Below, piece by piece: positions 41,156 through 50,171 of a DNA stretch of 64,000 nt. A program made the translations under genes and the position numbers. The stretch covers positions 1 through 64,000 of the forward strand of contig JADLGE010000022.1 in the NCBI GenBank assembly GCA_020849475.1, in the 5' to 3' direction. How positions within the stretch are numbered: the first letter of the stretch is position 1; the number at the start of each line of letters is the position of its first letter. The notes beneath the pieces were generated by a model, which saw nothing but the letters and a program-made list of their open reading frames with translations, searched no databases and had not been told where the DNA came from. The DNA is from Gammaproteobacteria bacterium (GTDB lineage Bacteria; Pseudomonadota; Gammaproteobacteria; Ga0077536).

Positions 41156-42630
41156 GCGATGTCGAACTCCAGGCGCTTGCGCGCGATGATGCGGCGGAGC
41201 ATGAGCCCCATGATTTCGCGATACAGCGCGTCTTTCAGAACCTTGTCTTCGTTGCCGGCGTCGACGTTGGGATTGTCGTTGACCTCAATGACCACCGCGC
41301 GGCGACCGATGCGCTTCAAGTCCACACCATAGAAACCGTCGCCGATCAGATTGGCGGCGCGCACCGCGGCGCGCACGATGTCGGCCGGCGCCTCCGCCAC
41401 GCTCAAGGTGTCGACCGCGCCTTCAGCGGCGGTCTTGCCGCTGGCATCACGCTGGATCACCTGCCAATGACTCTTGGCCATGTGATAGCGGCACACGTAC
41501 AGCGGCCGACCATCGAGCACACCCACCCGCCAGTCGAAGTCCGTGGGGCAGAATTCCTGCGCGACCACGAGATCCGAACCATCGAAGAATTTCTCCAGCG
41601 CGCGATGCAGTTCCTCGGCATCGGCGACCTTGATGACACCCGCCGAGAACGAACTGTCGGGCGCTTTCAGCACGCACGGAAAGCCGCACACCGCTTCGAC
41701 TTCATGGGCGTTGCCGCGATGCACGATCAAGGTTTTGGGGATGGCCACATCGTAGCGATCGAGCAGCTCCGCCAGGTAGACCTTGTTGGTGCAGCGGATG
41801 ATCGAGCGCGGGTCGTCGATCACCACCAGGCCTTCCGCTTCGGCGCGGCTCGCCATGCGGAAGGTGTGATGGTTGACCGAGGTCGTCTCGCGGATGAACA
41901 GCGCGTCGAACTCGGCCAGGCGCCCGACGTCGTCGCGCGTGATGAATTCACAGGCCATGCCGACCGCATCGGCGGCGCGCTCGAATTTCTTCAACGCCCG
42001 CGCATCGGACGGCGGGGTCTTTTCATTGGGGTCGACGAGGATAGCGACATCGAAGCGCGATGCCGCGCGTTTGCGCCGGACCGGATGGCTGCGCTGGAAA
42101 TGGCCAGCGGCGGCCTGCGCGACGAACGCCCGGTGCTTTTCCGGTATGTCATTGGCGCCGACCAGCACCACCGAGCGCAATTCCCAGCGATTGCCACTGC
42201 GTTCCAGGCGCGCGCGCAGCAGCGGCGCCGGAAAGAGATCGAACAAGGCCTTGGCCAGGGCATCGTAGCGGCTCGCCATGTTCTGTCCGAAGTAAATCGA
42301 CAATTCGAAGCTCTTCGAGCGCAGCGGCTTCAGCATGCGCTGGATGCGCTCGTCGAGGTCTTCCGACAGCGCGCGCACCACGCTGCGCGAGCGTAAATCC
42401 TGCAGGGTGCTGATGCTCGGCATGGGCCGATGGCCACGGGCTTCCGCCAGCAGCGAGACGTAGTAACCGCCGGTCTGGTAGCGATAGGAGCGGCACAGAT
42501 TGAAGACCTTGGCGGCGCGCATGTCGCTGTAACGCCTGTCGGTCAGGTAATCACCGGACGAAATCACTTCCACGCCGGGAATGGTCAGCGGCCAGCGCTT
42601 GGGATTGTCGACCACCAGCAAAGCACTCAT
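41152..42630 (-). CDS. RimK-like ATP-grasp ligase with N-terminal RLAN domain
   Basis: 492 residues in two halves. Residues 1 to about 150 form the RLAN (RimK-like ATP-grasp N-terminal) domain: LLVVDNPKRWPLTIPGVEVI, then SDMRAAKVFNLCRSYRYQTG and GYYVSLLAEARGHRPMPS. From about residue 205 the ATP-grasp follows: NKVYLAELLDRYDVAIPKTL (about 285-304), FPCVLKAPDSSFSAGVIKV, AQEFCPTDFDWRVGVLDG and the Mg-binding RAVVIEVNDNPNVDAGNED (about 453-471). RimK-type ligases form acyl phosphates and add amino acids to a carboxylate, often glutamates to a protein or peptide. It overlaps the C39-like peptidase gene upstream and the GCS2-type gene downstream by 4 bases each. No carrier peptide gene is evident. 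Confidence 0.82.
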   Translation of the reverse strand: MSALLVVDNPKRWPLTIPGVEVISSGDYLTDRRYSDMRAAKVFNLCRSYRYQTGGYYVSLLAEARGHRPMPSISTLQDLRSRSVVRALSEDLDERIQRMLKPLRSKSFELSIYFGQNMASRYDALAKALFDLFPAPLLRARLERSGNRWELRSVVLVGANDIPEKHRAFVAQAAAGHFQRSHPVRRKRAASRFDVAILVDPNEKTPPSDARALKKFERAADAVGMACEFITRDDVGRLAEFDALFIRETTSVNHHTFRMASRAEAEGLVVIDDPRSIIRCTNKVYLAELLDRYDVAIPKTLIVHRGNAHEVEAVCGFPCVLKAPDSSFSAGVIKVADAEELHRALEKFFDGSDLVVAQEFCPTDFDWRVGVLDGRPLYVCRYHMAKSHWQVIQRDASGKTAAEGAVDTLSVAEAPADIVRAAVRAANLIGDGFYGVDLKRIGRRAVVIEVNDNPNVDAGNEDKVLKDALYREIMGLMLRRIIARKRLEFDIA

Positions 42631-43340
42631 GAATCACGCTCCAGAATGAGCAGGCTGGCGTCGTAAGTCATGACGCCAAGCAGGATGGCACCGATCACGC
42701 GATCGATGTGTACCCAGTATTTCTGGCCGGCGCCGACCGGATTGGGTACGTAAGGGTCGGCCACCGCGATGCTGCGGTCGTCGCGGTTGTAACCGGCCAG
42801 CACCACGAAATGGCCACAGGATTCGCCATGCACGTCGTCCGGATCGTCATGTGGGCCCGAGACCCGCGCCTGGCGATACAGATAAGTCAGATTGAGACCG
42901 GCGATGACCGGCACACCACGGCGAAACATGCCGCGTAGTTCACCACGGGTGAGATCGGTAAAACGCAGACGTCCGCCACGTTCCAGGAATTCACAATAGC
43001 CGTCGACCGCGAATTTGAACTTGGCGCTGCGTTTGCGCGCCGCGCGTTCGCGCAGCTTGGCGGCAATGTCGGTGGATGAGTCTTCGAACCAGGTCGGGTC
43101 GAAGAGATTCAGATTGAAGGTGTAGATGGTGGCGTCGAAGCCGCGCTTCAGGGCGTCGCAGGCGAGGTGCACTTCGAGCGTGCCGCCCTCGGCCAGCGGC
43201 GTGACCGAATCGATGACCTTGCCGAGACGGATATCCAGGCCGTGATAACGATACAGCGCATGCAGGCAGGTCGGTCCGCAGGTAATGCCGTCCGGCTGCG
43301 GCTCGATGTCTACCGGCAGTTCAAGAACGTCTACGGGCAT
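42627..43340 (-). CDS. C39-like cysteine peptidase (DUF3335-like), first gene of the ligase operon
   Basis: 237 residues, no signal peptide. The papain/C39-type triad is visible: Cys21 in GITCGPTCLHALYRYHG, His177 in GESCGHFVVLAGY and Asp195 in IAVADPY. The C39 relative PF11814 (DUF3335) is found next to RLAN-type RimK ligases, sometimes fused to a GNAT domain; here no GNAT is fused. It is the first gene (ATG 43340) and overlaps the ligase by ATGA. The role could be cleavage of a leader or conjugated peptide, or transpeptidation to the next amine. Which of these applies is unknown. Confidence 0.75.
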   Translation of the reverse strand: MPVDVLELPVDIEPQPDGITCGPTCLHALYRYHGLDIRLGKVIDSVTPLAEGGTLEVHLACDALKRGFDATIYTFNLNLFDPTWFEDSSTDIAAKLRERAARKRSAKFKFAVDGYCEFLERGGRLRFTDLTRGELRGMFRRGVPVIAGLNLTYLYRQARVSGPHDDPDDVHGESCGHFVVLAGYNRDDRSIAVADPYVPNPVGAGQKYWVHIDRVIGAILLGVMTYDASLLILERDS

Positions 43341-43563
43341 GGTCGCGGTGCGGCGCGGTCGAGTGGCGGATGCTCAGAGCGGTCCCCTCCGGGGTGACGA
43401 TTTTTCCCTCATGTCGAGCCACATGGTAACCAGATTTAGCGCCTAGGACGGCTGGCGATTTTCAGGTTTAATGCGGCGCAAGGGAAGAGCAAACGACCCC
43501 GCGCCCGACACCGCCGCGCTGAAGCGTGCTCCCCAACGCATTATGTCGCGAGGATCCGCAACG

Positions 43564-44670
43564 ATGAAATTCGGCCTGATTTACGAACTGTCCACGCCGC
43601 GGCCGTTTACCGCCGCCACCCAGCGCGAAGTGTTCGAGAACGCACTCGAGCAGATTCGCGTCGTCGACGAACTCGGCTTCGCCAGCGTGTGGTGCGTCGA
43701 GCATCACTTCCTCGAGGAATACAGCCACGCCAGCTGCCCTGACATGTTCCTGACCGCCGCCGCGCGCGAGACCAAACAGATTCGTCTCGGCTTCGGCATC
43801 GGCACCTGCGTGCCGTCCATGCATTCGCCGATACGCTGGGCCGAGAAAGCCGCGTTTCTCGATCACCTGTCCAATGGCCGCGTCGAGTTCGGCACTGGCC
43901 GCTCCTCGACCTGGAACGAACTCGGCGGTTTCAATTCCATCATCGACGACACCAAGCGCACCTGGGATGAATTCTGCCGCGTGATTCCGAAGATGTGGAC
44001 CGAGGAACGCTTCTCCTACAACGGCACCTACTTCAGCATGCCGGAGCGCTGCGTGCTGCCCAAGCCCATGCAGGACCCGCATCCGCCGCTGTGGGTGGCG
44101 GTAACCGCGCCGGGCACCGAATTCGATGCCGCCGATCGCGGCATGGGCGCGCTGATTCTTTCCATCTCCGATGTCGAACGCAATATTCCGCGCATCAAGG
44201 AATACCGCGAGCGCATCAAGCGTTGCCAGCCGGTCGGCTCCTTCGTCAACGACCAGGTAGCGATTGCGAACTGGCTGTACTGCCACCCCGATGACGATTA
44301 CGCCAAGCGTAAAGGCGATGAACTCATCGGCACTTTTGGCTACATGGCCGGCCAGACCATTGAAGTGTCGGAAGCCTATCCGGCCAACAACTACACCGCC
44401 ATCGGTCTCTTGGGTTCGCTGCGACCCGACCCGAATGCGCCGGGGGACCAGAAGAAGCCGCCGGCCAGTGGCCTGTGCTTCGGCAATCCCAAAACCCTCG
44501 TCGAAACCATCAAGCGCTGGGAAGCGGCGGGCGCCGACCATCTCGTTTTCATGATCCAGGCCCGCGAACATCTGGCGCAGCAGGACGTGCTCGATTCCCT
44601 GCGCCTGTTCGCCAAGGAAGTCATGCCGCACTTCAGCGGCGCGCGCATGAGCGCGGCGGTGAACGCATGA
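43564..44670 (+). CDS. Luciferase-like monooxygenase (LLM class flavin-dependent oxidoreductase)
   Basis: 368 residues from ATG 43564 (alternative ATG 43543 in frame). The TIM-barrel start MKFGLIYELSTPRPFTAATQ and FASVWCVEHHFLEEYSHASC (about 44-63), then RLGFGIGTCVPSMHSPIRWA and the GRVEFGTGRSSTWNE block (about 107-121), are standard bacterial-luciferase-family motifs. It would use reduced flavin from a separate reductase to oxygenate or oxidise a small substrate. Its stop overlaps the next gene's ATG (ATGA), so it works with the acetoacetate-decarboxylase-like protein that follows. Confidence 0.82.
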   Translation: MKFGLIYELSTPRPFTAATQREVFENALEQIRVVDELGFASVWCVEHHFLEEYSHASCPDMFLTAAARETKQIRLGFGIGTCVPSMHSPIRWAEKAAFLDHLSNGRVEFGTGRSSTWNELGGFNSIIDDTKRTWDEFCRVIPKMWTEERFSYNGTYFSMPERCVLPKPMQDPHPPLWVAVTAPGTEFDAADRGMGALILSISDVERNIPRIKEYRERIKRCQPVGSFVNDQVAIANWLYCHPDDDYAKRKGDELIGTFGYMAGQTIEVSEAYPANNYTAIGLLGSLRPDPNAPGDQKKPPASGLCFGNPKTLVETIKRWEAAGADHLVFMIQAREHLAQQDVLDSLRLFAKEVMPHFSGARMSAAVNA

Positions 44671-45431
44671 ACGCGCCGGTCCTGCTTTACGGTCATCGTG
44701 AGCCGGCCACCGTGCCGCTGGCGTCCATGGCCCTCGACGTCTCGCCGCAGGAGACCTTGGTCCTGGCCGACGTGCAGATTCTCTACGTGCTGCACGAAAT
44801 GCCGATGCAGGCGGCGCTGGCGCGTTTGCCGGTGGCGCTGCATCCGAGCATTCCGGCGGTGCTCGGCATCACCTTCATGCACGCCAAAGACAGCCCTTTC
44901 GGTGAATTCACGCTGGCCTATGTCGGCATTGCCTGCCGCACCGGCATCAAGCCGCGCCACTTCATCACCGGCGCGTTCTGTGGCAACGCCGCGGCCGCCA
45001 ATTATTTCGGCAGTCGCTACGGCTTCGACTGCAAGAGCGCCACGGTCAGCTATCGCGAAACCTACGACCGCATCCGCGGCGAGGTGGTGATGGACGGTCG
45101 CAGCGTGCTCGACATCGCCATCGCCGAGTGCGTGCCGCTGGTCGGCACTGGCGGCATCATCAAATATTCACCGCCCTTGACCGCCACGCGAGTGGGCGGC
45201 GAGGCAGCGCTGGTGCAGTTCGAGGCGGGTTACGACTTCAAGCGTTCGATACGCGGCCGCTCGCAGCTGGCGACCTTCGACGCCGCGGCGCTGGGCGACG
45301 CCGCACTGACGCCGACCATGGGCATCGCCGGTTCCCACGCGGTGGTGGATCTGCATTTGATGCCGGCGCGCTTCCAGGTCTCCTTGACCACCCCGGCGGA
45401 AGCAGGCGGCGCGAAGAAGATCGCACGCTGA
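44667..45431 (+). CDS. Acetoacetate-decarboxylase-fold protein, coupled to the monooxygenase
   Basis: 254 residues. The ADC cone fold is suggested by the strands LVLADVQILYVLHEMP, AVLGITFMHAKDSPFGEFTL (about 70-89) and FITGAFCGNAAAANYFGSRY (about 104-123). In characterised ADC enzymes a lysine forms a Schiff base with a beta-keto acid or aldehyde; here a Lys occurs in YGFDCKSATVSYRETYD, but I cannot confirm it is the catalytic one. Overlap with the LLM gene argues that the two act in sequence on one substrate. A 200-base region of nested palindromes follows. Confidence 0.65.
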   Translation: MNAPVLLYGHREPATVPLASMALDVSPQETLVLADVQILYVLHEMPMQAALARLPVALHPSIPAVLGITFMHAKDSPFGEFTLAYVGIACRTGIKPRHFITGAFCGNAAAANYFGSRYGFDCKSATVSYRETYDRIRGEVVMDGRSVLDIAIAECVPLVGTGGIIKYSPPLTATRVGGEAALVQFEAGYDFKRSIRGRSQLATFDAAALGDAALTPTMGIAGSHAVVDLHLMPARFQVSLTTPAEAGGAKKIAR

Positions 45432-45449
45432 GTCGCACTTCCTACCGTT

Positions 45450-45607
45450 GTAGGTGCGAATTCATTCGCATTTTTGCTGCCCTTGTGGGTCAGACTTCAG
45501 TCTGACATTCAGGCCGAGACCGGAATGTTCACCTCGCCCTCAAGTGTCAGACTGAAGTCTGACCCACAGGAGGAGAGGCCCAGCAATGCACGAATGAATT
45601 CGCACCC
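45450..45607. repeat. Nested palindromic element: family B units flanking family A units
   Basis: From left to right: family B unit (45450-45470, GTAGGTGCGAATTCATTCGC on plus), family A unit (45485-45510, GTGGGTCAGACTTCAGTCTG), a 34-base spacer, an inverted family A unit (45545-45568, TGTCAGACTGAAGTCTGACC), and an inverted, degenerate family B unit (45587-45607, TGCACGAATGAATTCGCACC). The order B-A-spacer-A'-B' makes the whole 158 bases one large inverted repeat. It lies between two plus-strand genes and fills most of that gap. Confidence 0.8.
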
Positions 45608-45630
45608 ACACGGCTAACGAGGACCTCGAT

Positions 45631-47274
45631 GTGACCGAACCCCTCACCATCGCGCGCGTGCTCATCAACGAACTCGAGGCGCGCAATGTCGGTCATGTGT
45701 TCGGCATTCCGGGCGACTATTCACTGGGCCTGTTCAAGGTCATCGAAGAATCCAGGGTGGCCTTGATCGGCACCTGCGATGAGCAGGGCGCGGGCTTTGC
45801 CGCCGACGCCTATGCGCGCATCCGCGGTCTCGGCGCGGTGGCGGTCACTTACGGTGTGGGCGGCTTGAAGCTCGTCAATTCCACGGCCCAGGCCTATGCC
45901 GAGCGCTCGCCGGTGGTGGTGATAAGCGGTGCGCCGGGTGTCGGCGAAGCGGCCAACGACGCCCTGCTCCACCATCGCGTGCGCGACTTCGGCACGCAGA
46001 TGCGGGTGTTCCGCGAAGTGACCGTCGCGCAATGCATACTTGACGATGCGCAGACCGCGCAGCGTGAAGTGCGCCGCGTGCTGGCGGCCGCCGCCCGTCA
46101 CAAGCGGCCGGTGTATATCGAACTGCCGCGCGACTGCGCGCTGGCGCGCATCGCCGACGACGGCCCCGAGACCCTCGCCAGCGTGACGCCCAGCTACGAT
46201 GCCGCCACGCTGGCCGAAGCGCTGCACGAAGCGGTGGAGATGTTGAACCGCGCCACCGCGCCGATCATCCTCGCTGGCGTCGAACTGCACCGCTTCGGTC
46301 TGCAGGACAAGCTCATTCAACTGGTGGGCAAGTCCGGCATCCGCTTCGCCACCACCATCATGGGCAAGTCGGTGGTCAATGAAGAACTACCGGGCTTTGT
46401 CGGTGTGTATGCCGGCAGCCTGTCAAATGAAATGGCGCGCGCCGCGGTCGAGAGCAGCGACTGCGTGCTGAATCTCGGCGCGATGCTGACCGATCTCGAT
46501 ACCGGCATCTTCACCGCCAATCTCGACCCCGCCCGCTTGATTGCGGCGGGCGCCGAATCGCTGAGCATCCGTCGGCATCATTTTCAAGGTATTGGACTCG
46601 CCACCTTTCTCGATGGCCTGTGTCGCGCCAATCTCGTCGCGCGCGGCGCGCTGCCGCCGAGTTGCCACGCGAGTCCGGACAGCTTCGAGCCCATGGGTGA
46701 CGACGCAGTCTCGATTGCACGCTTGTTTGAATGCCTCGACGCCGAGCTGTCGGAAAACATCGCGGTGATTGCCGACCCCGGCGATGCCTTGTTCGGCGCC
46801 ATCGATCTGACCATCCATTCGCGCAGTGAATTCGTGGCCTGCGCCTACTACGCGTCGCTGGGTTTCGCGGTGCCGGCCTGCGTGGCGCTGCAACTGGCCG
46901 AGCCGCAATGGCGGCCGCTGGTGCTGGTGGGCGACGGGGCGTTTCAAATGACCGGCATGGAGTTGTCGACCGCCGCTCGTTACGGCCTGACACCCATCGT
47001 GGTGGTGCTGGACAACAATGGCTACGGCACCGAGAGACCGATGCTGGACGGCGTTTTCAACGACGTGCACGCATGGGCGGTGAGCCGCATTCCGGACGTC
47101 ATCCGCTGCGGGCGTGGCTATGAGGTCACGAGTGAGGCTGAGTTTGTCAGCGCCTTGAAAGCGGCACTCGCCGATACCGACCATCTCGCCATCATTCATG
47201 TGCACATCGCAAAGGGCGATATTTCACCGGCACTGGAGCGTTTGACCAAGGAATTGGGGCGGCGTGTTTCCTGA
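45631..47274 (+). CDS. ThDP-dependent 2-keto acid decarboxylase (indolepyruvate/phenylpyruvate type)
   Basis: 547 residues from GTG 45631. Thiamine-diphosphate enzyme with the three-domain PDC/IPDC fold: VFGIPGDYSLGLFKVIEESR (about 24-43), the activating Glu in GTCDEQGAGFAADAYARI (about 47-64), and the cofactor motif GDGAFQMTGM ... VVLDNNGYGTER (about 435-470). It ends with HIAKGDISPALERLTKELG, as in indolepyruvate decarboxylases. It converts an aromatic or branched 2-keto acid to an aldehyde. An adjacent ATG (45629) is out of frame. It is the only gene in this strand block after the nested repeats and may be read from its own promoter. Confidence 0.85.
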   Translation: MTEPLTIARVLINELEARNVGHVFGIPGDYSLGLFKVIEESRVALIGTCDEQGAGFAADAYARIRGLGAVAVTYGVGGLKLVNSTAQAYAERSPVVVISGAPGVGEAANDALLHHRVRDFGTQMRVFREVTVAQCILDDAQTAQREVRRVLAAAARHKRPVYIELPRDCALARIADDGPETLASVTPSYDAATLAEALHEAVEMLNRATAPIILAGVELHRFGLQDKLIQLVGKSGIRFATTIMGKSVVNEELPGFVGVYAGSLSNEMARAAVESSDCVLNLGAMLTDLDTGIFTANLDPARLIAAGAESLSIRRHHFQGIGLATFLDGLCRANLVARGALPPSCHASPDSFEPMGDDAVSIARLFECLDAELSENIAVIADPGDALFGAIDLTIHSRSEFVACAYYASLGFAVPACVALQLAEPQWRPLVLVGDGAFQMTGMELSTAARYGLTPIVVVLDNNGYGTERPMLDGVFNDVHAWAVSRIPDVIRCGRGYEVTSEAEFVSALKAALADTDHLAIIHVHIAKGDISPALERLTKELGRRVS

Positions 47275-47314
47275 GCGCCTCTCCAGTGCCGGTCGAGCCG
47301 AGCATCGGCGCCAC

Positions 47315-48910
47315 TCAATGCGCCCCGCCCGCATCGGCGGCGCCGGCCGAGCTCGCGGCCTTCTGCGGCCGCGCGTGCCACACCGTCAGCATCAACGCCA
47401 GGAACAGCACCGCGCTGATGCGGAAGATGTCGGCGGCGGCCAGCATGAAGGCCTGGTTGTCGACGGTGTGATTGATGATGGCGAGCGCTTCGGCCGGCGG
47501 CGGCATGCTGCGCGTGATGGTGCCGGCGCCGGTGGCGAAGGCTGCGTTGGTAACGTTGATGTGTTCCGACAGATAGGCGTGATGCATGGACGCGCGGTTG
47601 TCCCACAGCGTGGTCGCGACCGAGGCGCCGAATGCACCGGCGGTGATGCGCATGAAATTCAGCACGCCCGACGCCGAAGCGGTCTTCTCGATGGGAATGG
47701 CGGACAAGGCGAGATTGAACCATGGAATGAAGAACAGGCCGATGGCCGCGCCCTGGATGAAAGTCGGAATGAGGATGGTGACGAAATCCGCCTGAGTGTT
47801 GAACTGCGTGCGCATCCACAGCACCACTGAGAACGTCGAGAAGCCAATGGTCGCGAGCAGGCGCGGGTCGACACGGTTGATGTTCTTGCCGACCCACGGT
47901 GTGACGATGATCGCCAGCAGCCCGACTGGCGCCATGGCAAACCCCGCGAGCGTCGGCGTATAGCCCATGTGCTGCTGCAGCCACGCCGGCAGCAGCACGA
48001 GGTTGCCGAAGAACGCGCTGTAGCCCAGGGCCACGGTGATGGTCGCAACCGCGAAATTGCGATTGGCGAACAGGCTCAAATCGACCACCGGATGATCGTC
48101 CGTCAGTTCCCAGATCAGGAATGCGACGAAGCCGACCGCCGCCACGATGGCCAGCATGATGATCTGGCCGGATTCGAACCAGTCCAGCTCCTTGCCTTTG
48201 TCGAGCATGATCTGGAACGCCCCTATCCAGATCACGAGCAAGGCAAGACCGACGAAATCCACCGGCAGACGCCGCGTCGGTGACTCGCGATCGCGATACA
48301 GCCACCACGCAATGCCGGCGGCGGCGAGACCCACCGGCACGTTGATGTAGAAGATCCACGCCCAGTAGAAATTGTCGGTGATGAGGCCACCGAGCACCGG
48401 TCCGACCACCGGCCCGACCAGCGAAGTGATGGTCCAGATGGCGAGCGCGGTGCCGGACTTCTCACGCGGATAACTGCTCAGCATGAGCGTCTGCGACATC
48501 GGGATCATGGGCCCTGCCACCGCGCCTTGAATGATGCGCATCACGATGAGCTGCGTCATGTTGGTCGCCAGGCCGCACATCCACGAGGCGATGGTGAACA
48601 GCAGCACGCTGACGGTGAACAGGCGCACCGCGCCGAAGCGCTGCGCGAGCCAGCCGGTCATGGGCAGGCCGATGCCACTCGACACCGCGAAGGACGTGAT
48701 GACCCAGGTGCCCTGGTTGGGCGCCACGCCCAGCGCGCCCGAGATGGCCGGGATGGAGACGTTGGCGATGGAGGTGTCGAGCACGTTCATGAAGGTCGCG
48801 GCCGACAGCGCGACGCTGCCGAGCAGCAGTTTCATGCCGCTCAATGGCGGTGGCGGCGCTGGCGGCGGCGCGGCGATTGCCGGTGCGCTTTCGCTGTCTG
48901 CGGCGCTCAT
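47315..48910 (-). CDS. EmrB/QacA-type (DHA2) multidrug MFS transporter
   Basis: 531 residues with 14 predicted membrane helices. Helix 1 carries the DHA2 motif FMNVLDTSIANVSIPAISGA, and further motifs are SFAVSSGIGLPMTGWLAQRF and MRIIQGAVAGPMIPMSQTLM. With the EmrA-like and NodT-like proteins upstream it forms a tripartite pump that exports hydrophobic acids, uncouplers or drugs across both membranes, driven by protons. I use ATG 48910; a TTG at 48922, whose TTGA overlaps the stop of the adaptor gene, is a possible coupled start. Confidence 0.85.
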   Translation of the reverse strand: MSAADSESAPAIAAPPPAPPPPLSGMKLLLGSVALSAATFMNVLDTSIANVSIPAISGALGVAPNQGTWVITSFAVSSGIGLPMTGWLAQRFGAVRLFTVSVLLFTIASWMCGLATNMTQLIVMRIIQGAVAGPMIPMSQTLMLSSYPREKSGTALAIWTITSLVGPVVGPVLGGLITDNFYWAWIFYINVPVGLAAAGIAWWLYRDRESPTRRLPVDFVGLALLVIWIGAFQIMLDKGKELDWFESGQIIMLAIVAAVGFVAFLIWELTDDHPVVDLSLFANRNFAVATITVALGYSAFFGNLVLLPAWLQQHMGYTPTLAGFAMAPVGLLAIIVTPWVGKNINRVDPRLLATIGFSTFSVVLWMRTQFNTQADFVTILIPTFIQGAAIGLFFIPWFNLALSAIPIEKTASASGVLNFMRITAGAFGASVATTLWDNRASMHHAYLSEHINVTNAAFATGAGTITRSMPPPAEALAIINHTVDNQAFMLAAADIFRISAVLFLALMLTVWHARPQKAASSAGAADAGGAH

Positions 48911-48918
48911 GGCTGTGC

Positions 48919-50154
48919 TCAAGGCCGCGCGGCGGCGACCCCGTCGTTGCGCAGCTTGCCGCTGTTGCGCGCAATGATGTCGGCAATGCGCAGATCGGCA
49001 GCCTTGGTCATGTCCTCGAAGATGTGCGTGCGACTGCGCTCGGCGTCGGATGCCGCCACTTCGCGCAGCTGCGGGCCGCTGGCGTCACGCACCTCGACCT
49101 GCACTTCCATCGACAGGCCGACACGCAGCGGATGGGCTTTGACTTGTTCGCCGTCGAGTTCGATGCGCACCGGCACGCGCTGGACTATCTTGATCCAGTT
49201 GCCGGTGGCGTTCTGCGCCGGCAGCAGCGCGAAGGCCGCGCCCGTGCCGGCGCCGAAGCCGACCACGTGGCCGTGATACTCGATTTCATCACCGTACATG
49301 TCGGCGCTCATGGTGACCGGCTGGCCGATGCGCATATTGCGCAACTGCACTTCCTTGAAGTTGGCGTCGACCCATACATGTTCCAGCGGCACCACCGACA
49401 GCAGATTGCTGCCGGGCTGCACGCGCTGGCCGACCTGCACCGCGCGCTTGGCGATGTCGCCATCGACCGGCGCGAGGATGCGCGTGCGCGCCCAGGCGAG
49501 ATAGGCCTCGCGCACGCGCGCCGCCGCACGCATGACTTCGGGATGCTCCTCCAGCGCCACGCCATCGGTCATGGCCTGGTTGGCCGCCAGGCGCTCTTCG
49601 GCCGCGGCGATGGCAGCCGAAGCCGCGTTGCGCACCGCTTCGGCGGTCGCCAGCGCGGCCTGCGCATGCTTGAGCTCTTCCTTGCCGACCGCACCGGATT
49701 TGACCAGCGCCGCGCGCGTGTCGAGATCGCCGCGCGCCTTGTCGGCGTCGGTCAAGGCGCGCTTCAACTCGGCGCGCCGCACCGCGATGTCGGCGGCCAG
49801 CGTTTCATTGGCGGCGTACACGGTGCGCACCTGGCGCAGCGTGCGCGCGAGTTCGGCTTCGGCCTGTTGCAGGGCGATTTCGGTGTCGGCCGGGTCGAGC
49901 TGCACCAGCAGTTGACCAGCGCTCACCCGGTCGGTGTCGCGCACCGACACCGACACCACGGTGCCCGTCACCTGCGGCGTCACTTCAACCACATTGGCTG
50001 ACACGTAAGCGTCGTCGGTGTGCTCGAAGAAGCGCGCCACCAGCCAGTAATACGCGCCGCCGGCCGCGCCTGTGGCAAGACACAGCAGCAGCAACAGCAC
50101 CAGCAGGGGTTTGCGCTTGCCACGGGGAATGGGCGTCGACGGAGCTGTGGACAT
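48919..50154 (-). CDS. HlyD/EmrA-type membrane-fusion protein (periplasmic adaptor)
   Basis: 411 residues, one N-terminal membrane helix (LLVLLLLLCLATGAAGGAYY, about 17-36), then the biotinyl-lipoyl half-motif SANVVEVTPQVTGTVVSVSV (about 53-72), a long alpha-hairpin (about 90-205, heptad-like AELARTLRQVRTVYAANETL ... AAEERLAANQAM), the second lipoyl half ILAPVDGDIAKRAVQVGQRV, and a beta-barrel (FKEVQLRNMRIGQPVTM). It bridges the inner-membrane MFS pump and the outer-membrane channel. It lies between the NodT-like gene (18 bases upstream) and the MFS gene. Confidence 0.88.
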   Translation of the reverse strand: MSTAPSTPIPRGKRKPLLVLLLLLCLATGAAGGAYYWLVARFFEHTDDAYVSANVVEVTPQVTGTVVSVSVRDTDRVSAGQLLVQLDPADTEIALQQAEAELARTLRQVRTVYAANETLAADIAVRRAELKRALTDADKARGDLDTRAALVKSGAVGKEELKHAQAALATAEAVRNAASAAIAAAEERLAANQAMTDGVALEEHPEVMRAAARVREAYLAWARTRILAPVDGDIAKRAVQVGQRVQPGSNLLSVVPLEHVWVDANFKEVQLRNMRIGQPVTMSADMYGDEIEYHGHVVGFGAGTGAAFALLPAQNATGNWIKIVQRVPVRIELDGEQVKAHPLRVGLSMEVQVEVRDASGPQLREVAASDAERSRTHIFEDMTKAADLRIADIIARNSGKLRNDGVAAARP

Positions 50155-50171
50155 GGCGATGGATTCCGGAA

